Assembly (NCBI RefSeq): GCF_947492715.1
Contig: NZ_CANLNS010000001.1
Location: forward strand, 1,426,001 to 1,490,000
DNA length: 64,000 nucleotides
From: an uncultured Psychroserpens sp.
GTDB taxonomy: Bacteria > Bacteroidota > Bacteroidia > Flavobacteriales > Flavobacteriaceae
Direction of reading: 5' to 3'
Below, piece after piece: positions 55,318 through 64,000 of the stretch. Position numbers and translations under genes: made by a program. Every line of letters begins with the position of its first letter. The stretch's first letter is position 1. Under the pieces are notes generated by a model. It did no database searches. It was not told the DNA's origin and saw only the letters and a program-made list of their open reading frames with translations.

Positions 55318-57645
55318 TTATGATTCTGATCCCGACGCTGAATCTGGACCTGATTCTGATTCTGCAGGAGGAGGCGCTGTTTCACTAATTTTTGCTGGTT
55401 CTATGGAACTATCGTGAGAGTTGTAGTACTCTTCTAATAGATTCATAGTTGCTGTTAGTAAATCTTTGGTCTCCAATAATAATCCAAAGTATAATGTTGT
55501 GTTTTTTGGACTAGATTCTTCAGTTCTAGTTCTTGCTACTTGTTTTACAATTTTATCAGTAACTAAATCAAATACTTCCTTTTTACGATTTATGATTGAT
55601 CCAATCTTTTCAAACGAACGCGAATCGAAGGCCTCTTTAGTTTCATTAAATAAAACCTCTAATGTGTCATCAATTTCTTTAAGTTCTCTAATCTGACTAA
55701 ACTTAAGTTTTTTATGATTGTTATTGATATGCTTGTGACTTGCCTGAGAGATATAATCTAAAGACTGGGTCATATCTTGTAGGTAACCTAAGATATTGAT
55801 ATAAAAACTACTTGCTCTTAAACTAGTTTCGTCCAGGTTTTTAATAAAATAGAAGATGTTATCTCGCAAACTATCAACTTCCGTAGACAGTTTGTCAATT
55901 TGTTTTCTATTCTTCTTAAGTAAGACTAAATCTTGTTTAGCAAGACCTTTAACGGCATTGGTGTAAATTCTATTTCCACGTTTTACAACATTAGAAATAT
56001 TAGAAGCACTTTCATGAATCACACCTTGAACCGAACGACTTCCTGTTTCAGTAAGAGAGTCTTCGTCTAAAGTTTTGTTAGATTTCTTTTTGTGAGCTCT
56101 ATAATTTCTATACAATAAAAACGCCGTTATCAATAATAAAATAGGAGTCATTACGCTTGGATTCCAGTTTATTAAGAATACGATAATACCTGCTGCAGTA
56201 AATGCACCAAAGGCAGTTCCAAACCATCCTCCAATAACATTTAAAACACCTGCTACTCGATATACAGCACTTTCTGCTCCCCAAGCGCGATCGGCTAATG
56301 ATGTACCCATGGCTACCATGAAGGTTACATAAGTTGTAGATAATGGTAATTTCATTGATGTTGCAATCGCAATTAAAACACCTGCCACCATAAGGTTAAC
56401 AGAAGCTCTAATCATATCAAAGGCAGGAGCATCAATACTTTGTGTTTTTGTTAGATTCTCATTTGGTTTATGGAAACTATGTGCGATACGTTCTTGAGTT
56501 GCTTTTGGAACGATAGAACTAATAGCTGTAGATAACCAAGATGTTCCTTTTACAACTGCTCTAGAGATGGCATTAGGCTCAAATTTTTCATGTGTTTCAC
56601 CTTGACGTGATAAACTAATTTCTGTTTCGGCAACCGTTTTTGCTTTTTTAGAAAACCATAATGTCACTACCATGATACCTCCAGCAATAAATAATAAGAA
56701 AGGCTCTGCTGGCATTTTCTTATCTAAGACATCCATCATAAATCCAGAAGCAGCTCCACCATCTAAGGTCCACGCTTCATAAGAGTGATAAGCGGCCATT
56801 GGCACACCAATAAAGTTTACTAAGTCGTTTCCAGAAAAAGCTAAAGCTAATCCAAATGTACCTACGGCAATAACAACAAGAAGAATACTCTTTTTTGTGA
56901 TTTGTTGAAATGCATATGAGAATAATGTAAATATGGCAAACCCAATGGCAATAATATAAACTTCATTACCTTCAACATAACCTTTTAAATCTTTGTAATA
57001 AGGTGTTCCTTTAAGTCCTTTCATGAAAATAAAGTAAAGGATAGCGGTTAAAGCTAATCCACCAAATAAGGCACCAAAACTCTTCATTTTATTTTCATAC
57101 TGAAACGTGAAAATAAGCCTCGATATCCATTGCACAAAAGCACCTACACTAAAAGCTATAACCACAGACAAGAGTATACCACTTATAATTTCCATGGCTT
57201 TTTTGGTGTTAATATAACTGCCTAAATCTGCCAATGTTTGCGTGTCAGAATGACCAATCTTTATTAACGCCATTACTACAGCGGCACCTAATAAATTAAA
57301 TACAATAGAAACCGTTGTTGATGTTGGTAAACCAAGTGTATTGAAGAAATCTAATAGAAGAATATCTGTAATCATTACCGTCATGAAAATAAGCATGATC
57401 TCATGAAAACTAAACATGCCAGGAACGAATATTCCCTTACGTGCCACTTCCATTAATCCACTAGAATATACAGCTCCAATAAAAATACCTAAACTTGCTA
57501 CAATCATAATAGTTCTCATTGAAATTGCTTTAGAACCTATGGCTGAGTTTAAGAAATTAATCGCATCATTACTAACTCCAACTATAATATCGGCAACCGC
57601 CAATACCGTAATTGCAATTAACATAAATAAATAAATATTATCCAT
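55318..57645 (-). CDS. Pit-family inorganic phosphate transporter with C-terminal PhoU/DUF47-like domain
   Basis: A 775-aa protein. The first about 510 residues form a Pit/PHO4 permease with repeated signatures, N-terminal VGVSNDAINFLNSAIGSKAI and later GNDLVNFIGVPMAAY. A basic linker and a helical PhoU/DUF47-like region (about 545-740) follow, then a Pro/Ser/Glu-rich tail. It imports phosphate coupled to cations, and the PhoU-like part may control flux. It lies downstream of the porin gene on the same strand (81 nt gap), forming a phosphate uptake pair. Confidence 0.93.
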   Translation of the reverse strand: MDNIYLFMLIAITVLAVADIIVGVSNDAINFLNSAIGSKAISMRTIMIVASLGIFIGAVYSSGLMEVARKGIFVPGMFSFHEIMLIFMTVMITDILLLDFFNTLGLPTSTTVSIVFNLLGAAVVMALIKIGHSDTQTLADLGSYINTKKAMEIISGILLSVVIAFSVGAFVQWISRLIFTFQYENKMKSFGALFGGLALTAILYFIFMKGLKGTPYYKDLKGYVEGNEVYIIAIGFAIFTLFSYAFQQITKKSILLVVIAVGTFGLALAFSGNDLVNFIGVPMAAYHSYEAWTLDGGAASGFMMDVLDKKMPAEPFLLFIAGGIMVVTLWFSKKAKTVAETEISLSRQGETHEKFEPNAISRAVVKGTSWLSTAISSIVPKATQERIAHSFHKPNENLTKTQSIDAPAFDMIRASVNLMVAGVLIAIATSMKLPLSTTYVTFMVAMGTSLADRAWGAESAVYRVAGVLNVIGGWFGTAFGAFTAAGIIVFLINWNPSVMTPILLLITAFLLYRNYRAHKKKSNKTLDEDSLTETGSRSVQGVIHESASNISNVVKRGNRIYTNAVKGLAKQDLVLLKKNRKQIDKLSTEVDSLRDNIFYFIKNLDETSLRASSFYINILGYLQDMTQSLDYISQASHKHINNNHKKLKFSQIRELKEIDDTLEVLFNETKEAFDSRSFEKIGSIINRKKEVFDLVTDKIVKQVARTRTEESSPKNTTLYFGLLLETKDLLTATMNLLEEYYNSHDSSIEPAKISETAPPPAESESGPDSASGSES

Positions 57646-57726
57646 AATCTTTATAGTTTAAAAAGGTGTGCAAATATCTTTAGAGTATTGCGTTATTGTG
57701 TTACCTTATTGTTATGTTTTTATTGT

Positions 57727-58932
57727 TTAAAAATGAACGTCAAACCCTATTCTAAACGTAATGTTATCATCATTTCCGTCTAAAGTTGTATAACTAATAT
57801 CTGACTGTACTTTTAATTTATGACCTAAAATGTATTTTGAAGCACCCAACGTGTACTGTTCTCTAGGTAGTGTTTCTGTTACAGCCTCATAATCTACAGT
57901 CGTAAAACGTCCTACGATTTCGTAATTACTTTTAAATAAATAACCAGCTTGAAGATTTACAGCGTTTCCTGTTAATACAATGTCACCAGTTGGTGTAGTA
58001 CCATCAACATCAACAGCTACCGGATCATCGGCAGTTCGTTTAGCGTATTCTCCCATAAACGAGAATCCATTGTATTTAAACATGGCATCTGCAAAAATCG
58101 TTGTCTGGTTGGTTTCATACAATGAACCATCAGATTTAAACATATAATCTCCAGCAAATCCACGTTCTCTCACTGCATCTTGATTAAAGTTATATGTAAA
58201 ACCAACCATAAGTTTTGGTTTTTCCTCACGTTTTAAATCTGCTTGACTATAATCGCCTTTAGATTTAAATTTTCCGAATGGTAAAAATTCAAGACGTGCC
58301 GTATACTGTAAACCACCTTCATTACCTTCGGTTACATTACGCCCTTCTCCTTGTGAGATAGATAGTTTTTCACGCATTAAAAAATCGCCTCCCAAATTAC
58401 TTTTGTGACGCAATTGAATTCCTAAATCACGATCAATATTAAAACGACTGTTAAGTAAAGAACGGTCAATTAGTTGTAAGTTACCCGAAGATACAACACG
58501 CTCTACGTTACCAGGTAGCTTTGTCTGACCTGCCCATAATTCCCAGTTTTTTGCAAAATTCCACATAATAACAGCATCTAATATGTAGCGTGGTGTATTT
58601 CTGTTAAATTGATTGGCTCCTGAAATATCTCTATTAGACAATCCTAGTTCAATTTTATATTTAAGTTTAGGGCTATAAGCAAAACCATCAAACTTTAAAC
58701 GTGCACGTCTAACGATGAAGTTGTGATCTGGACTTCCATATTGGTCGCCATCATGATCCCATGAAGATACAGAACGAACCTGAAAACGAGGTGCGAATTT
58801 TACGCTAAATGAGCTGTCTTTTGCAGTAAAGTTAATGAGGCCTTTTCCAAATGAAGTATCGCTAATTTCTTGAGCGTTTACAAAGGATACAATACACAAT
58901 AGTAGTGTTAGGGTAGTAAATTTAGATTTCAT
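57727..58932 (-). CDS. Outer-membrane porin, phosphate-selective O/P type
   Basis: A 401-aa protein with signal peptide MKSKFTTLTLLLCIVSFVNAQ and a 16-stranded-barrel pattern of amphipathic strands ending FRIGFDVHF. The block VRRARLKFDGFAYSPKLKYK is typical of porin O/P proteins in Bacteroidota. It admits phosphate or other anions across the outer membrane. The frame is open to 58959, but the signal peptide places the start at 58932. An unusual leader precedes it (58939-59092). Confidence 0.92.
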   Translation of the reverse strand: MKSKFTTLTLLLCIVSFVNAQEISDTSFGKGLINFTAKDSSFSVKFAPRFQVRSVSSWDHDGDQYGSPDHNFIVRRARLKFDGFAYSPKLKYKIELGLSNRDISGANQFNRNTPRYILDAVIMWNFAKNWELWAGQTKLPGNVERVVSSGNLQLIDRSLLNSRFNIDRDLGIQLRHKSNLGGDFLMREKLSISQGEGRNVTEGNEGGLQYTARLEFLPFGKFKSKGDYSQADLKREEKPKLMVGFTYNFNQDAVRERGFAGDYMFKSDGSLYETNQTTIFADAMFKYNGFSFMGEYAKRTADDPVAVDVDGTTPTGDIVLTGNAVNLQAGYLFKSNYEIVGRFTTVDYEAVTETLPREQYTLGASKYILGHKLKVQSDISYTTLDGNDDNITFRIGFDVHF

Positions 58933-58938
58933 TATAAG

Positions 58939-59092
58939 TATTAGTTTTTGTCGCTGCAAATAACCAACTCTAATGTTAACTGAATGTTTCCTAATGATTA
59001 ATTTTTATGTGCATTTTTAAAATAAAAAAGGCTGCTTTTGAAAAAAGCAGCCTCATTAGTAATCATAATTACTTAGCCGACAAAAACTAATA
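58939..59092 (-). promoter_or_regulatory. Structured leader of the porin gene
   Basis: TATTAGTTTTTGTCG at 58939-58953 and its exact reverse complement at 59078-59092 form a 15-nt inverted repeat. It brackets a terminator-type hairpin at 59024-59053. In a minus-strand RNA the distal arm would pair with the segment just before the porin start codon. The peptide frame MSLILLVFVG (ATG near 59105) spans the distal arm. The pattern is compatible with attenuation, unproven. Confidence 0.5.
59024..59053 (-). terminator. Orphan terminator upstream of the porin
   Basis: AGGCTGCTTTT / AAAAGCAGCCT stem with GAA loop. On the minus strand it is followed by TTTTTTATTTT, and no minus-strand gene lies upstream, so it must end a leader or small RNA. 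Confidence 0.7.
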
Positions 59093-59331
59093 GAATTAAC
59101 GACATACTAATCGTGTATTAATACACAATTACAAATATCTAGGCGAAACGTAATGTAATTGTAATGCTAATATTATCTAATTATTAAGATTTTTCAAAAA
59201 TCACAAATAACTAAAAATCAATGAATTATGAATTCAATGTTAATTTAATGTTATGTGAATGTTTAAATATTGTAAATTTTTGCTTAAATTTGATAAGCTA
59301 TGTTTAACTAATAACCCAAATTCCAATAAAG
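59054..59331. other. Intergenic region between the porin leader and the MORN-repeat gene
   Basis: No gene longer than about 10 codons is credible. The stretch is very AT-rich and should hold divergent promoters. A TAAATTTG element at 59285-59292 fits the -7 consensus for the plus-strand gene, but its -33 triplet is TTT. Confidence 0.4.
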
Positions 59332-59688
59332 ATGAAAAAATTGTTTGTACTACTGATAATGTTAAGTGTAACTTTCACTTTTGCTCAAGAGCAAAAAAAG
59401 GTGGATCTCAAAAAAGATGGCGACTTAACCGTTGCAACCTACTATTATGAAAATGGAGCCATAGAACAAGTTGGTACATTTAATAAAGAAGGTGAACTTC
59501 ATGGTATTTGGACTAGTTATGATTTAAAAGGAAACAAAGTAACTGTAGCCAATTATAAAAATGGGAACAAAGTTGGAAAGTGGCTGTTTTGGTCAGGTGA
59601 CAAACTAAGAGAAGTAGATTATGTAGATTCAAAAATTGCTAGCGTTAGCGAATGGACAGATAAAGTTCAACTAGCGGTTAGCAATTAA
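59332..59688 (+). CDS. Secreted YwqK-like MORN-variant repeat protein
   Basis: A 118-aa protein with signal peptide MKKLFVLLIMLSVTFTFAQ and three MORN-variant repeats, such as YYYENGAIEQVGTFNKEGEL, HGIWTSYDLKGNKV and VANYKNGNKVGKWLFW. These repeats form beta-hairpin surfaces. The family is sometimes labelled YwqK antitoxin, but nothing here supports a toxin-antitoxin role. It is a single gene with its own terminator. Confidence 0.85.
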   Translation: MKKLFVLLIMLSVTFTFAQEQKKVDLKKDGDLTVATYYYENGAIEQVGTFNKEGELHGIWTSYDLKGNKVTVANYKNGNKVGKWLFWSGDKLREVDYVDSKIASVSEWTDKVQLAVSN

Positions 59689-59711
59689 ATAGATATTAAA
59701 ACACATAAAAT

Positions 59712-59747
59712 AAAAAAGTTCCCAACAGCGATGTTGGGAACTTTTTA
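59712..59747. terminator. Bidirectional terminator
   Basis: A 10-bp perfect stem, GTTCCCAACA / TGTTGGGAAC, with GCGA loop, A run before and T run after, between convergent genes. Confidence 0.92.
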
Positions 59748-59774
59748 CTTATAGACCAATTCAAAAAATAAGTT

Positions 59775-62603
59775 TTAAAACTTATAACTGTATCCAAGAG
59801 CTATTTCTGTGCCTGGCTCCCTAACTGAGAACAGCTGATCTCTTGTTCCAAAAGACACATAGTCACTCTGCCTTTTACTATTTAATATGTTAGAAACTTT
59901 AAAATCAATAGAAGATCTCTTGTCTTCTCCAAAGGCTTTGTTCAATGTGAAATTTAAACTATTAAAGGGTTTTGTATATACATCAGGAACCAATCCAATA
60001 CCTACAACCTCAAGAGTTTCGCCTTGTACGTTGTAAAATAATCCAGTTTGAAAACCCGAATCTTGATCATTGTAATCTAAACCAAAATTAATAAGAAAAG
60101 GTGCCTGGCCTTGTAAGTCTCTTTCTCTATCAACACGCTCACCATCTCTTGCAGCCAATTGTCTACTTTGAAACTCTGCGTCGGACATAGTTAGTTCAGA
60201 TTTAATAAAAGACACGTTTGCATTAAACTTTAATTTATTTAAACCTTCAGTTATAAACCCTAGACGTTGCCTCACTTCAAATTCAACACCATAAACTTTA
60301 GCATTACCTAAATTAGCCACAGTTAATTGCGTTGGTGCTTGTAAAAAGAATGACTGCTCAATAGGATCTTTAAAATCTTTGTAAAAACCACTTACGGCAA
60401 ACATTTGACCATTTTCACCAAAGCGCTCATATCTTAAATCAAAATTGTTAACATAAGTTGGTACTAAGTTGATATTACCAATGAACAAACGATTTGTAAT
60501 TGGATCAAAAATTCTAGCAACCGACGATTCTTTAAAAGAAGGACGTGCTGTTGTACGAGAATATGATGTTCTTAAGTTGGAATTATCAGTAACGGTATAG
60601 ATCAAGTTAGCCGAAGGAAAAAGGTCGAACTCATCTAAAATTGGAGTTCTATCAAATTGCATTTCATTATTCTGCCCTGTGTAAAACGATTTAAAGAGTT
60701 CAGTTCTAATACCTACAACCGTTTTCAGTTTGTCTGTTACGTTAAATTCGGCCGAAATATATGTTGCTCCAATATTCTGCTCACCTTCATAAGCATCAAT
60801 AGGATTAAATTGATCACCAAAAACTAGGAATGTTCCAGAGTCTGTAGTTGGATTCCATATGTTTTGTGAAGCCAATAAATTATCGGCATTTCCGTCGGCA
60901 ACAAAAGAATCATCACCTTGGATATTAAATGTATAATCATCAATGCTGAAATCTCTAAACTTATAAGTATAAGCACCACCAAATTTTAGCTTTCCTGGTC
61001 TACCAAAAATGTCAACTGTTTTGTCTAAATCAACTTTACCTGCCCAGTTTTCTTCAATGAGATTTCTCCACAATTGAATTGGAAATGTCGATGCAGATGG
61101 ACTCACAAAGAATTGCCCTTCTCCAGACTGTTGGAATGGTGTAATTCTATGAGCTTTATCCATAACTTTTGAAAATGTTGGAGAGAGTTTCCATTCTAGA
61201 TTAAATGCATTCTCGTCGTCGCTCAAACGGTGTTTTCCATTAAGCAATAGGTTTGTGATTGAACGTTCTGTATAGGTTAATGAGTTTTTAATTAAAGGCT
61301 CAATTCCGCCTCCAACACCATCTTGTGAAATGTCTTGCTCAAAAAATCCAGCCGTCGACTCTCCATTTTGAATATGTAAAAAGTTGGCTTTATATTTTGA
61401 CTTGCTCGTTTTATAAGTTAAGCCAAGCATTCCGTTAAGAATCACATTATTTATACCTTCAGACCCTCTTGAATTTAAAACAGAACTTAAGTCGTTTACT
61501 GAAGAGTCATTAAAGTTTTTTACGAATGCACCATCATTTCTATTTTCATAAAATGTAGTTTCATTCTTGTATGAAAATGAGGCCTGATATCCTATTTTGT
61601 TATCACCAATGTCATATTGATTTCCTAAGGTGAAACCAATATCAAAATTCATTCCACTGGTTTCTTGTTTTGCCTGCAGTTCTTTCTGAAATCTATTGGT
61701 TAAAGACGTTAATAACAATCTGTTTTCGAACGTTCCAGGAATAGGTTGGTATCTATGAATTGGAAGGTCTCTTGTGCCATCATCAAAACCAAAAAAGTCA
61801 GTATCACTTCCAGTATAAGTTAAATACTTGTCGTTAAAGTGCATATCTGGATTATAAGATGTACCTACTGAAAGCGTATATTCAGGTTTAGTAGGGAAAT
61901 CTTTAGTAACGATATCTACAATACCACCAGTAAAATCAGCTGGGTATTCTGCAGATGCCGATTTCAATACAATAACGTTGTCTAATATATTCGTTGGAAA
62001 CAAATCCATTTGAATTGTATTTCTATCGGGATCTAAACCAGGAATGTCAATACCATTTAAGATAGATTTGGTATAACGATCACCTAATCCACGAACATAA
62101 ACATATTTACCGCCTTCAATAGAAACACCAGGAACACTTTTTACAGCACTTGCAAGGTTGCCTGCACCAGAACTTTTTATAGACTGAGCAGATAGTCCAT
62201 CTAATACGACAACAGATTTCTTTTGTAAATTTAATACTGAATTTTCAGTATTACGCTTTACAGATGTTTGGATAATTACAGTATCTAACGAATTTGTTTC
62301 TAAAGTGACATCAAGATGAGTTACCTCTCCAGCTTTAATAACAACATCTGTTATTTCTTGTGTATTGTATCCAACAAATGAGAATATTATAGTATATGTC
62401 CCAGGATCTAATTCTAATTCGTATTTCCCATCAAAATCAGAAGTGGTACCAGTTGTAGTTCCTTTTACTAAAATATTAGCAAAGGCCATTGGCTCTACAA
62501 ACTCACCATCAATTACGTTTCCAGCTACTGTTCCTTTTTGAGCGTTTACAAGATTAATGCTAACCAATAGAAAGAACAGAAGGGAGTAAATGTTTTTATG
62601 CAT
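59775..62603 (-). CDS. TonB-dependent outer-membrane receptor
   Basis: A 942-aa protein with a signal peptide ending at VNAQKG. It has a carboxypeptidase-regulatory-like beta domain (about 24-108, VAGNVIDGEFVEPMAFANIL), a plug domain (about 125-230, including GNLASAVKSVPGVSIEGGKY and YVRGLGDRYTKSILNG) and a C-terminal 22-strand barrel ending LGYSYKF. It imports a nutrient by TonB energy. The substrate is unknown, but the Pit and porin neighbours suggest a phosphorus source. It lies 82 nt downstream of the beta-helix lipoprotein gene. Confidence 0.95.
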   Translation of the reverse strand: MHKNIYSLLFFLLVSINLVNAQKGTVAGNVIDGEFVEPMAFANILVKGTTTGTTSDFDGKYELELDPGTYTIIFSFVGYNTQEITDVVIKAGEVTHLDVTLETNSLDTVIIQTSVKRNTENSVLNLQKKSVVVLDGLSAQSIKSSGAGNLASAVKSVPGVSIEGGKYVYVRGLGDRYTKSILNGIDIPGLDPDRNTIQMDLFPTNILDNVIVLKSASAEYPADFTGGIVDIVTKDFPTKPEYTLSVGTSYNPDMHFNDKYLTYTGSDTDFFGFDDGTRDLPIHRYQPIPGTFENRLLLTSLTNRFQKELQAKQETSGMNFDIGFTLGNQYDIGDNKIGYQASFSYKNETTFYENRNDGAFVKNFNDSSVNDLSSVLNSRGSEGINNVILNGMLGLTYKTSKSKYKANFLHIQNGESTAGFFEQDISQDGVGGGIEPLIKNSLTYTERSITNLLLNGKHRLSDDENAFNLEWKLSPTFSKVMDKAHRITPFQQSGEGQFFVSPSASTFPIQLWRNLIEENWAGKVDLDKTVDIFGRPGKLKFGGAYTYKFRDFSIDDYTFNIQGDDSFVADGNADNLLASQNIWNPTTDSGTFLVFGDQFNPIDAYEGEQNIGATYISAEFNVTDKLKTVVGIRTELFKSFYTGQNNEMQFDRTPILDEFDLFPSANLIYTVTDNSNLRTSYSRTTARPSFKESSVARIFDPITNRLFIGNINLVPTYVNNFDLRYERFGENGQMFAVSGFYKDFKDPIEQSFFLQAPTQLTVANLGNAKVYGVEFEVRQRLGFITEGLNKLKFNANVSFIKSELTMSDAEFQSRQLAARDGERVDRERDLQGQAPFLINFGLDYNDQDSGFQTGLFYNVQGETLEVVGIGLVPDVYTKPFNSLNFTLNKAFGEDKRSSIDFKVSNILNSKRQSDYVSFGTRDQLFSVREPGTEIALGYSYKF

Positions 62604-62622
62604 GATTGTTTAATTATTGAAA

Positions 62623-62652
62623 CTATTGCTCGCCGTAATTGGCAAGCAATAG
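62623..62652 (-). promoter_or_regulatory. Intercistronic stem-loop before the TonB receptor
   Basis: A 12-bp stem of CTATTGCTTGCC and GGCGAGCAATAG (minus-strand reading) with one U-G wobble and a 6-nt loop. Only the minus-strand RNA pairs completely. No T run of six follows. It is likely an mRNA-stabilising or processing element that sets unequal expression of the two genes. Confidence 0.5.
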
Positions 62653-62685
62653 CTTTGTTTTCAAACTATATTGTTTGATTATTTT

Positions 62686-63954
62686 TTAGAATCCTAAATT
62701 TCCAGCGTTGTTGGCGTAAGTCCAGCTTAAGCTAGAAGTTGTTGCGCCAATAGTATTAGCACCTTCAGTTATAGCTGTAGCAGTAGAACCAAATCCAGTA
62801 ACCGTAACGGTTTCAGCTTTATTTACGAAAATGCTAGTCACATCTGTAACACCTGCAGGTAATACCATTTCCCAAGCTCCAAACGTTAAATCTCCAGTAT
62901 TGTAATTGGTAGCAACACCATCATTATCTAATTCAACATCTGAAGACGCTTTAAACCCGTATGCATATATGTTATTTGTAAATCCTGTAGCACCAGATCT
63001 GTAATCTGCATATTCTCCATTTTCAGTAGTGGTATTACCAATAATAGTGGCATTTTGTAATGTAAATGATCCTGTAGCAGAACCTTCTGGACCATCAATT
63101 TCAAAAGCGTGATCAGAGAAGTCTCCCAATATAACAACCGCATTGTCGATTGTACCAGAATACGCCTGATCAATATCTAAGGCGTCATCACCTTGAGCCC
63201 ATACTAATAAGTTAGATGCGTTAACGGTTCCGCCAAAGAACTCTATACCATCATCAACATTGGCTACAACTTCTATATTATTGATTATTGTTCCGGTACC
63301 AACACCACCAAGTGTTAAACCGTTGATTTCGTTTCCTTCACCAATTAAAGCACCACCATGACGAATGGAGATATATTGTAATACTCCAGAATTATCAGTA
63401 GCATCTGTACCGCCATAAAGTCCGAAAGTATCGTCTGCAGGAATGCCTTCAATTTGAGCTTCAGTAATATCTCCAGAGAACGAACAAGGTGCATTACCTA
63501 ATAGGATTAAACCTCCCCAAAGTCCTCTATCGTTTTCATCTAAGTTTGTACCAGCAGTTTCACCGCAAGTAATGTTATCAGCCGTAGATGTGAAAATAAT
63601 AGGTTCTGATGCTGTACCAACAGCATTTATTTGTGCTCCTCTAGCAACAATTAAAGCAGAGGCTAAGGAACCCGTTCCAGGAGTTCCTTTAATGATAGTT
63701 CCTGCTTCAATAGTTAAAATAGCGCCATTATCAACAACCACTTTTTGATTCAATTGATAAATGTTATCGTTTGTCCATGTTGTGTTTTGTGTAATAGCTC
63801 CAGTTACTGATACTATTGGGCATTCATCACCATTACCATTTCCGTTTTGAATGATAGTAGTTTCTTCTATAATAATAGGTGTGTCATCATCTTTAAAACA
63901 TCCTGTAAACACAAGAGAAGAAGCGATTAATGCAGATAATACTAATTTTTTCAT
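62686..63954 (-). CDS. Beta-helix outer-membrane lipoprotein
   Basis: A 422-aa protein with a lipoprotein signal peptide (SLVFTGC, lipidated Cys19), a short acidic spacer and a right-handed-beta-helix-like core. The core contains ILTIEAGTIIKGTPGTGSLA, LWGGLILLGNAP and GGTVNASNLLVWAQGDDALD. Such proteins are often paired with this type of TonB receptor in Flavobacteriia and may act as a surface binding partner. It is transcribed before the receptor gene. Confidence 0.88.
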   Translation of the reverse strand: MKKLVLSALIASSLVFTGCFKDDDTPIIIEETTIIQNGNGNGDECPIVSVTGAITQNTTWTNDNIYQLNQKVVVDNGAILTIEAGTIIKGTPGTGSLASALIVARGAQINAVGTASEPIIFTSTADNITCGETAGTNLDENDRGLWGGLILLGNAPCSFSGDITEAQIEGIPADDTFGLYGGTDATDNSGVLQYISIRHGGALIGEGNEINGLTLGGVGTGTIINNIEVVANVDDGIEFFGGTVNASNLLVWAQGDDALDIDQAYSGTIDNAVVILGDFSDHAFEIDGPEGSATGSFTLQNATIIGNTTTENGEYADYRSGATGFTNNIYAYGFKASSDVELDNDGVATNYNTGDLTFGAWEMVLPAGVTDVTSIFVNKAETVTVTGFGSTATAITEGANTIGATTSSLSWTYANNAGNLGF

Positions 63955-64000
63955 GATTATTTTTTTAAATAGTTTTTATGTTCTTTTAGTAACGGTGCAA

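Noticed and set aside
1-64000. CRISPR array or rRNA operon
   Set aside because: No regularly spaced direct repeats and no rRNA-like sequence were seen anywhere in the window.

Overview
The window is an AT-rich chromosomal segment from a marine-type Flavobacteriaceae member (Bacteroidota), close to Winogradskyella, Psychroserpens or Olleya in style. Supporting signs are two secreted metalloproteases with type IX secretion C-terminal sorting domains, a TonB-dependent receptor with a carboxypeptidase-like plug extension, DUF4286 and DUF3109 proteins, an aerobic NrdAB pair, LytS/LytTR signalling, and a tRNA promoter matching the Bacteroidota TTG-N19-TAnnTTTG consensus. I cannot fix the genus from sequence alone.

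Region 1 (1-18.8 kb) is ordinary core genome, mostly on the minus strand: LuxR-type regulator, 2-hydroxyacid dehydrogenase, cupin, MgtE, RsmA, DUF4286, GNAT, HAD, TPR protein, SerS, HTTM protein, RibF, then two plus-strand T9SS metalloproteases (M43-like and reprolysin-like), then Pth, ribosomal protein L25 and Prs. Small extras are a REP-like palindrome at about 1441-1517, a GC-rich intergenic patch at 1948-2000, and an apparently frameshifted micro-gene at 7463-7577.

Region 2 (19.0-40.8 kb) is an accessory island directly downstream of tRNA-Leu(CAA), and the most interesting part. Its left arm (minus strand) is a three-gene operon: a 1317-aa unknown protein with an N-terminal transthyretin-like fold, a 465-aa single-span unknown, and a 1219-aa STAND-like NTPase with an N-terminal PD-(D/E)xK-like nuclease domain. 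Its right arm (plus strand) has two cassettes. Cassette A (29.0-34.2 kb) carries a caspase-like CHAT protease fused to about eight membrane spans, an EndoG-like DNA/RNA nuclease, a second tail-anchored CHAT protease and a membrane protein. Cassette B (34.3-40.7 kb) carries a glycyl-radical enzyme without an activase, a DyP-type heme peroxidase fused to a HAD phosphatase, and a two-HKD phospholipase-D-like protein, closed by a strong terminator. Both cassettes are preceded by the same 18-bp palindrome (perfect before B, one mismatch before A) and by a shared TCATAYCTCCCTA box. I infer that they are co-regulated and form one undescribed defence, stress or cell-death system. No integrase, att repeat or CRISPR array was found.

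Region 3 (40.8-55.2 kb) is core again: HupE/UreJ-like membrane protein, dCMP deaminase, S41 protease, small membrane proteins, FAD oxidoreductase, MarC, DUF3109, a TPR sensor kinase with LytTR regulator, NrdB and NrdA, ChrA and a DUF6503-like protein.

Region 4 (55.3-64 kb) looks like a phosphate or nutrient acquisition block: Pit transporter with PhoU-like tail, a porin O/P-like protein, a YwqK/MORN-repeat protein, a TonB-dependent receptor and a beta-helix lipoprotein. The porin leader contains a 15-nt inverted repeat bracketing an orphan terminator.
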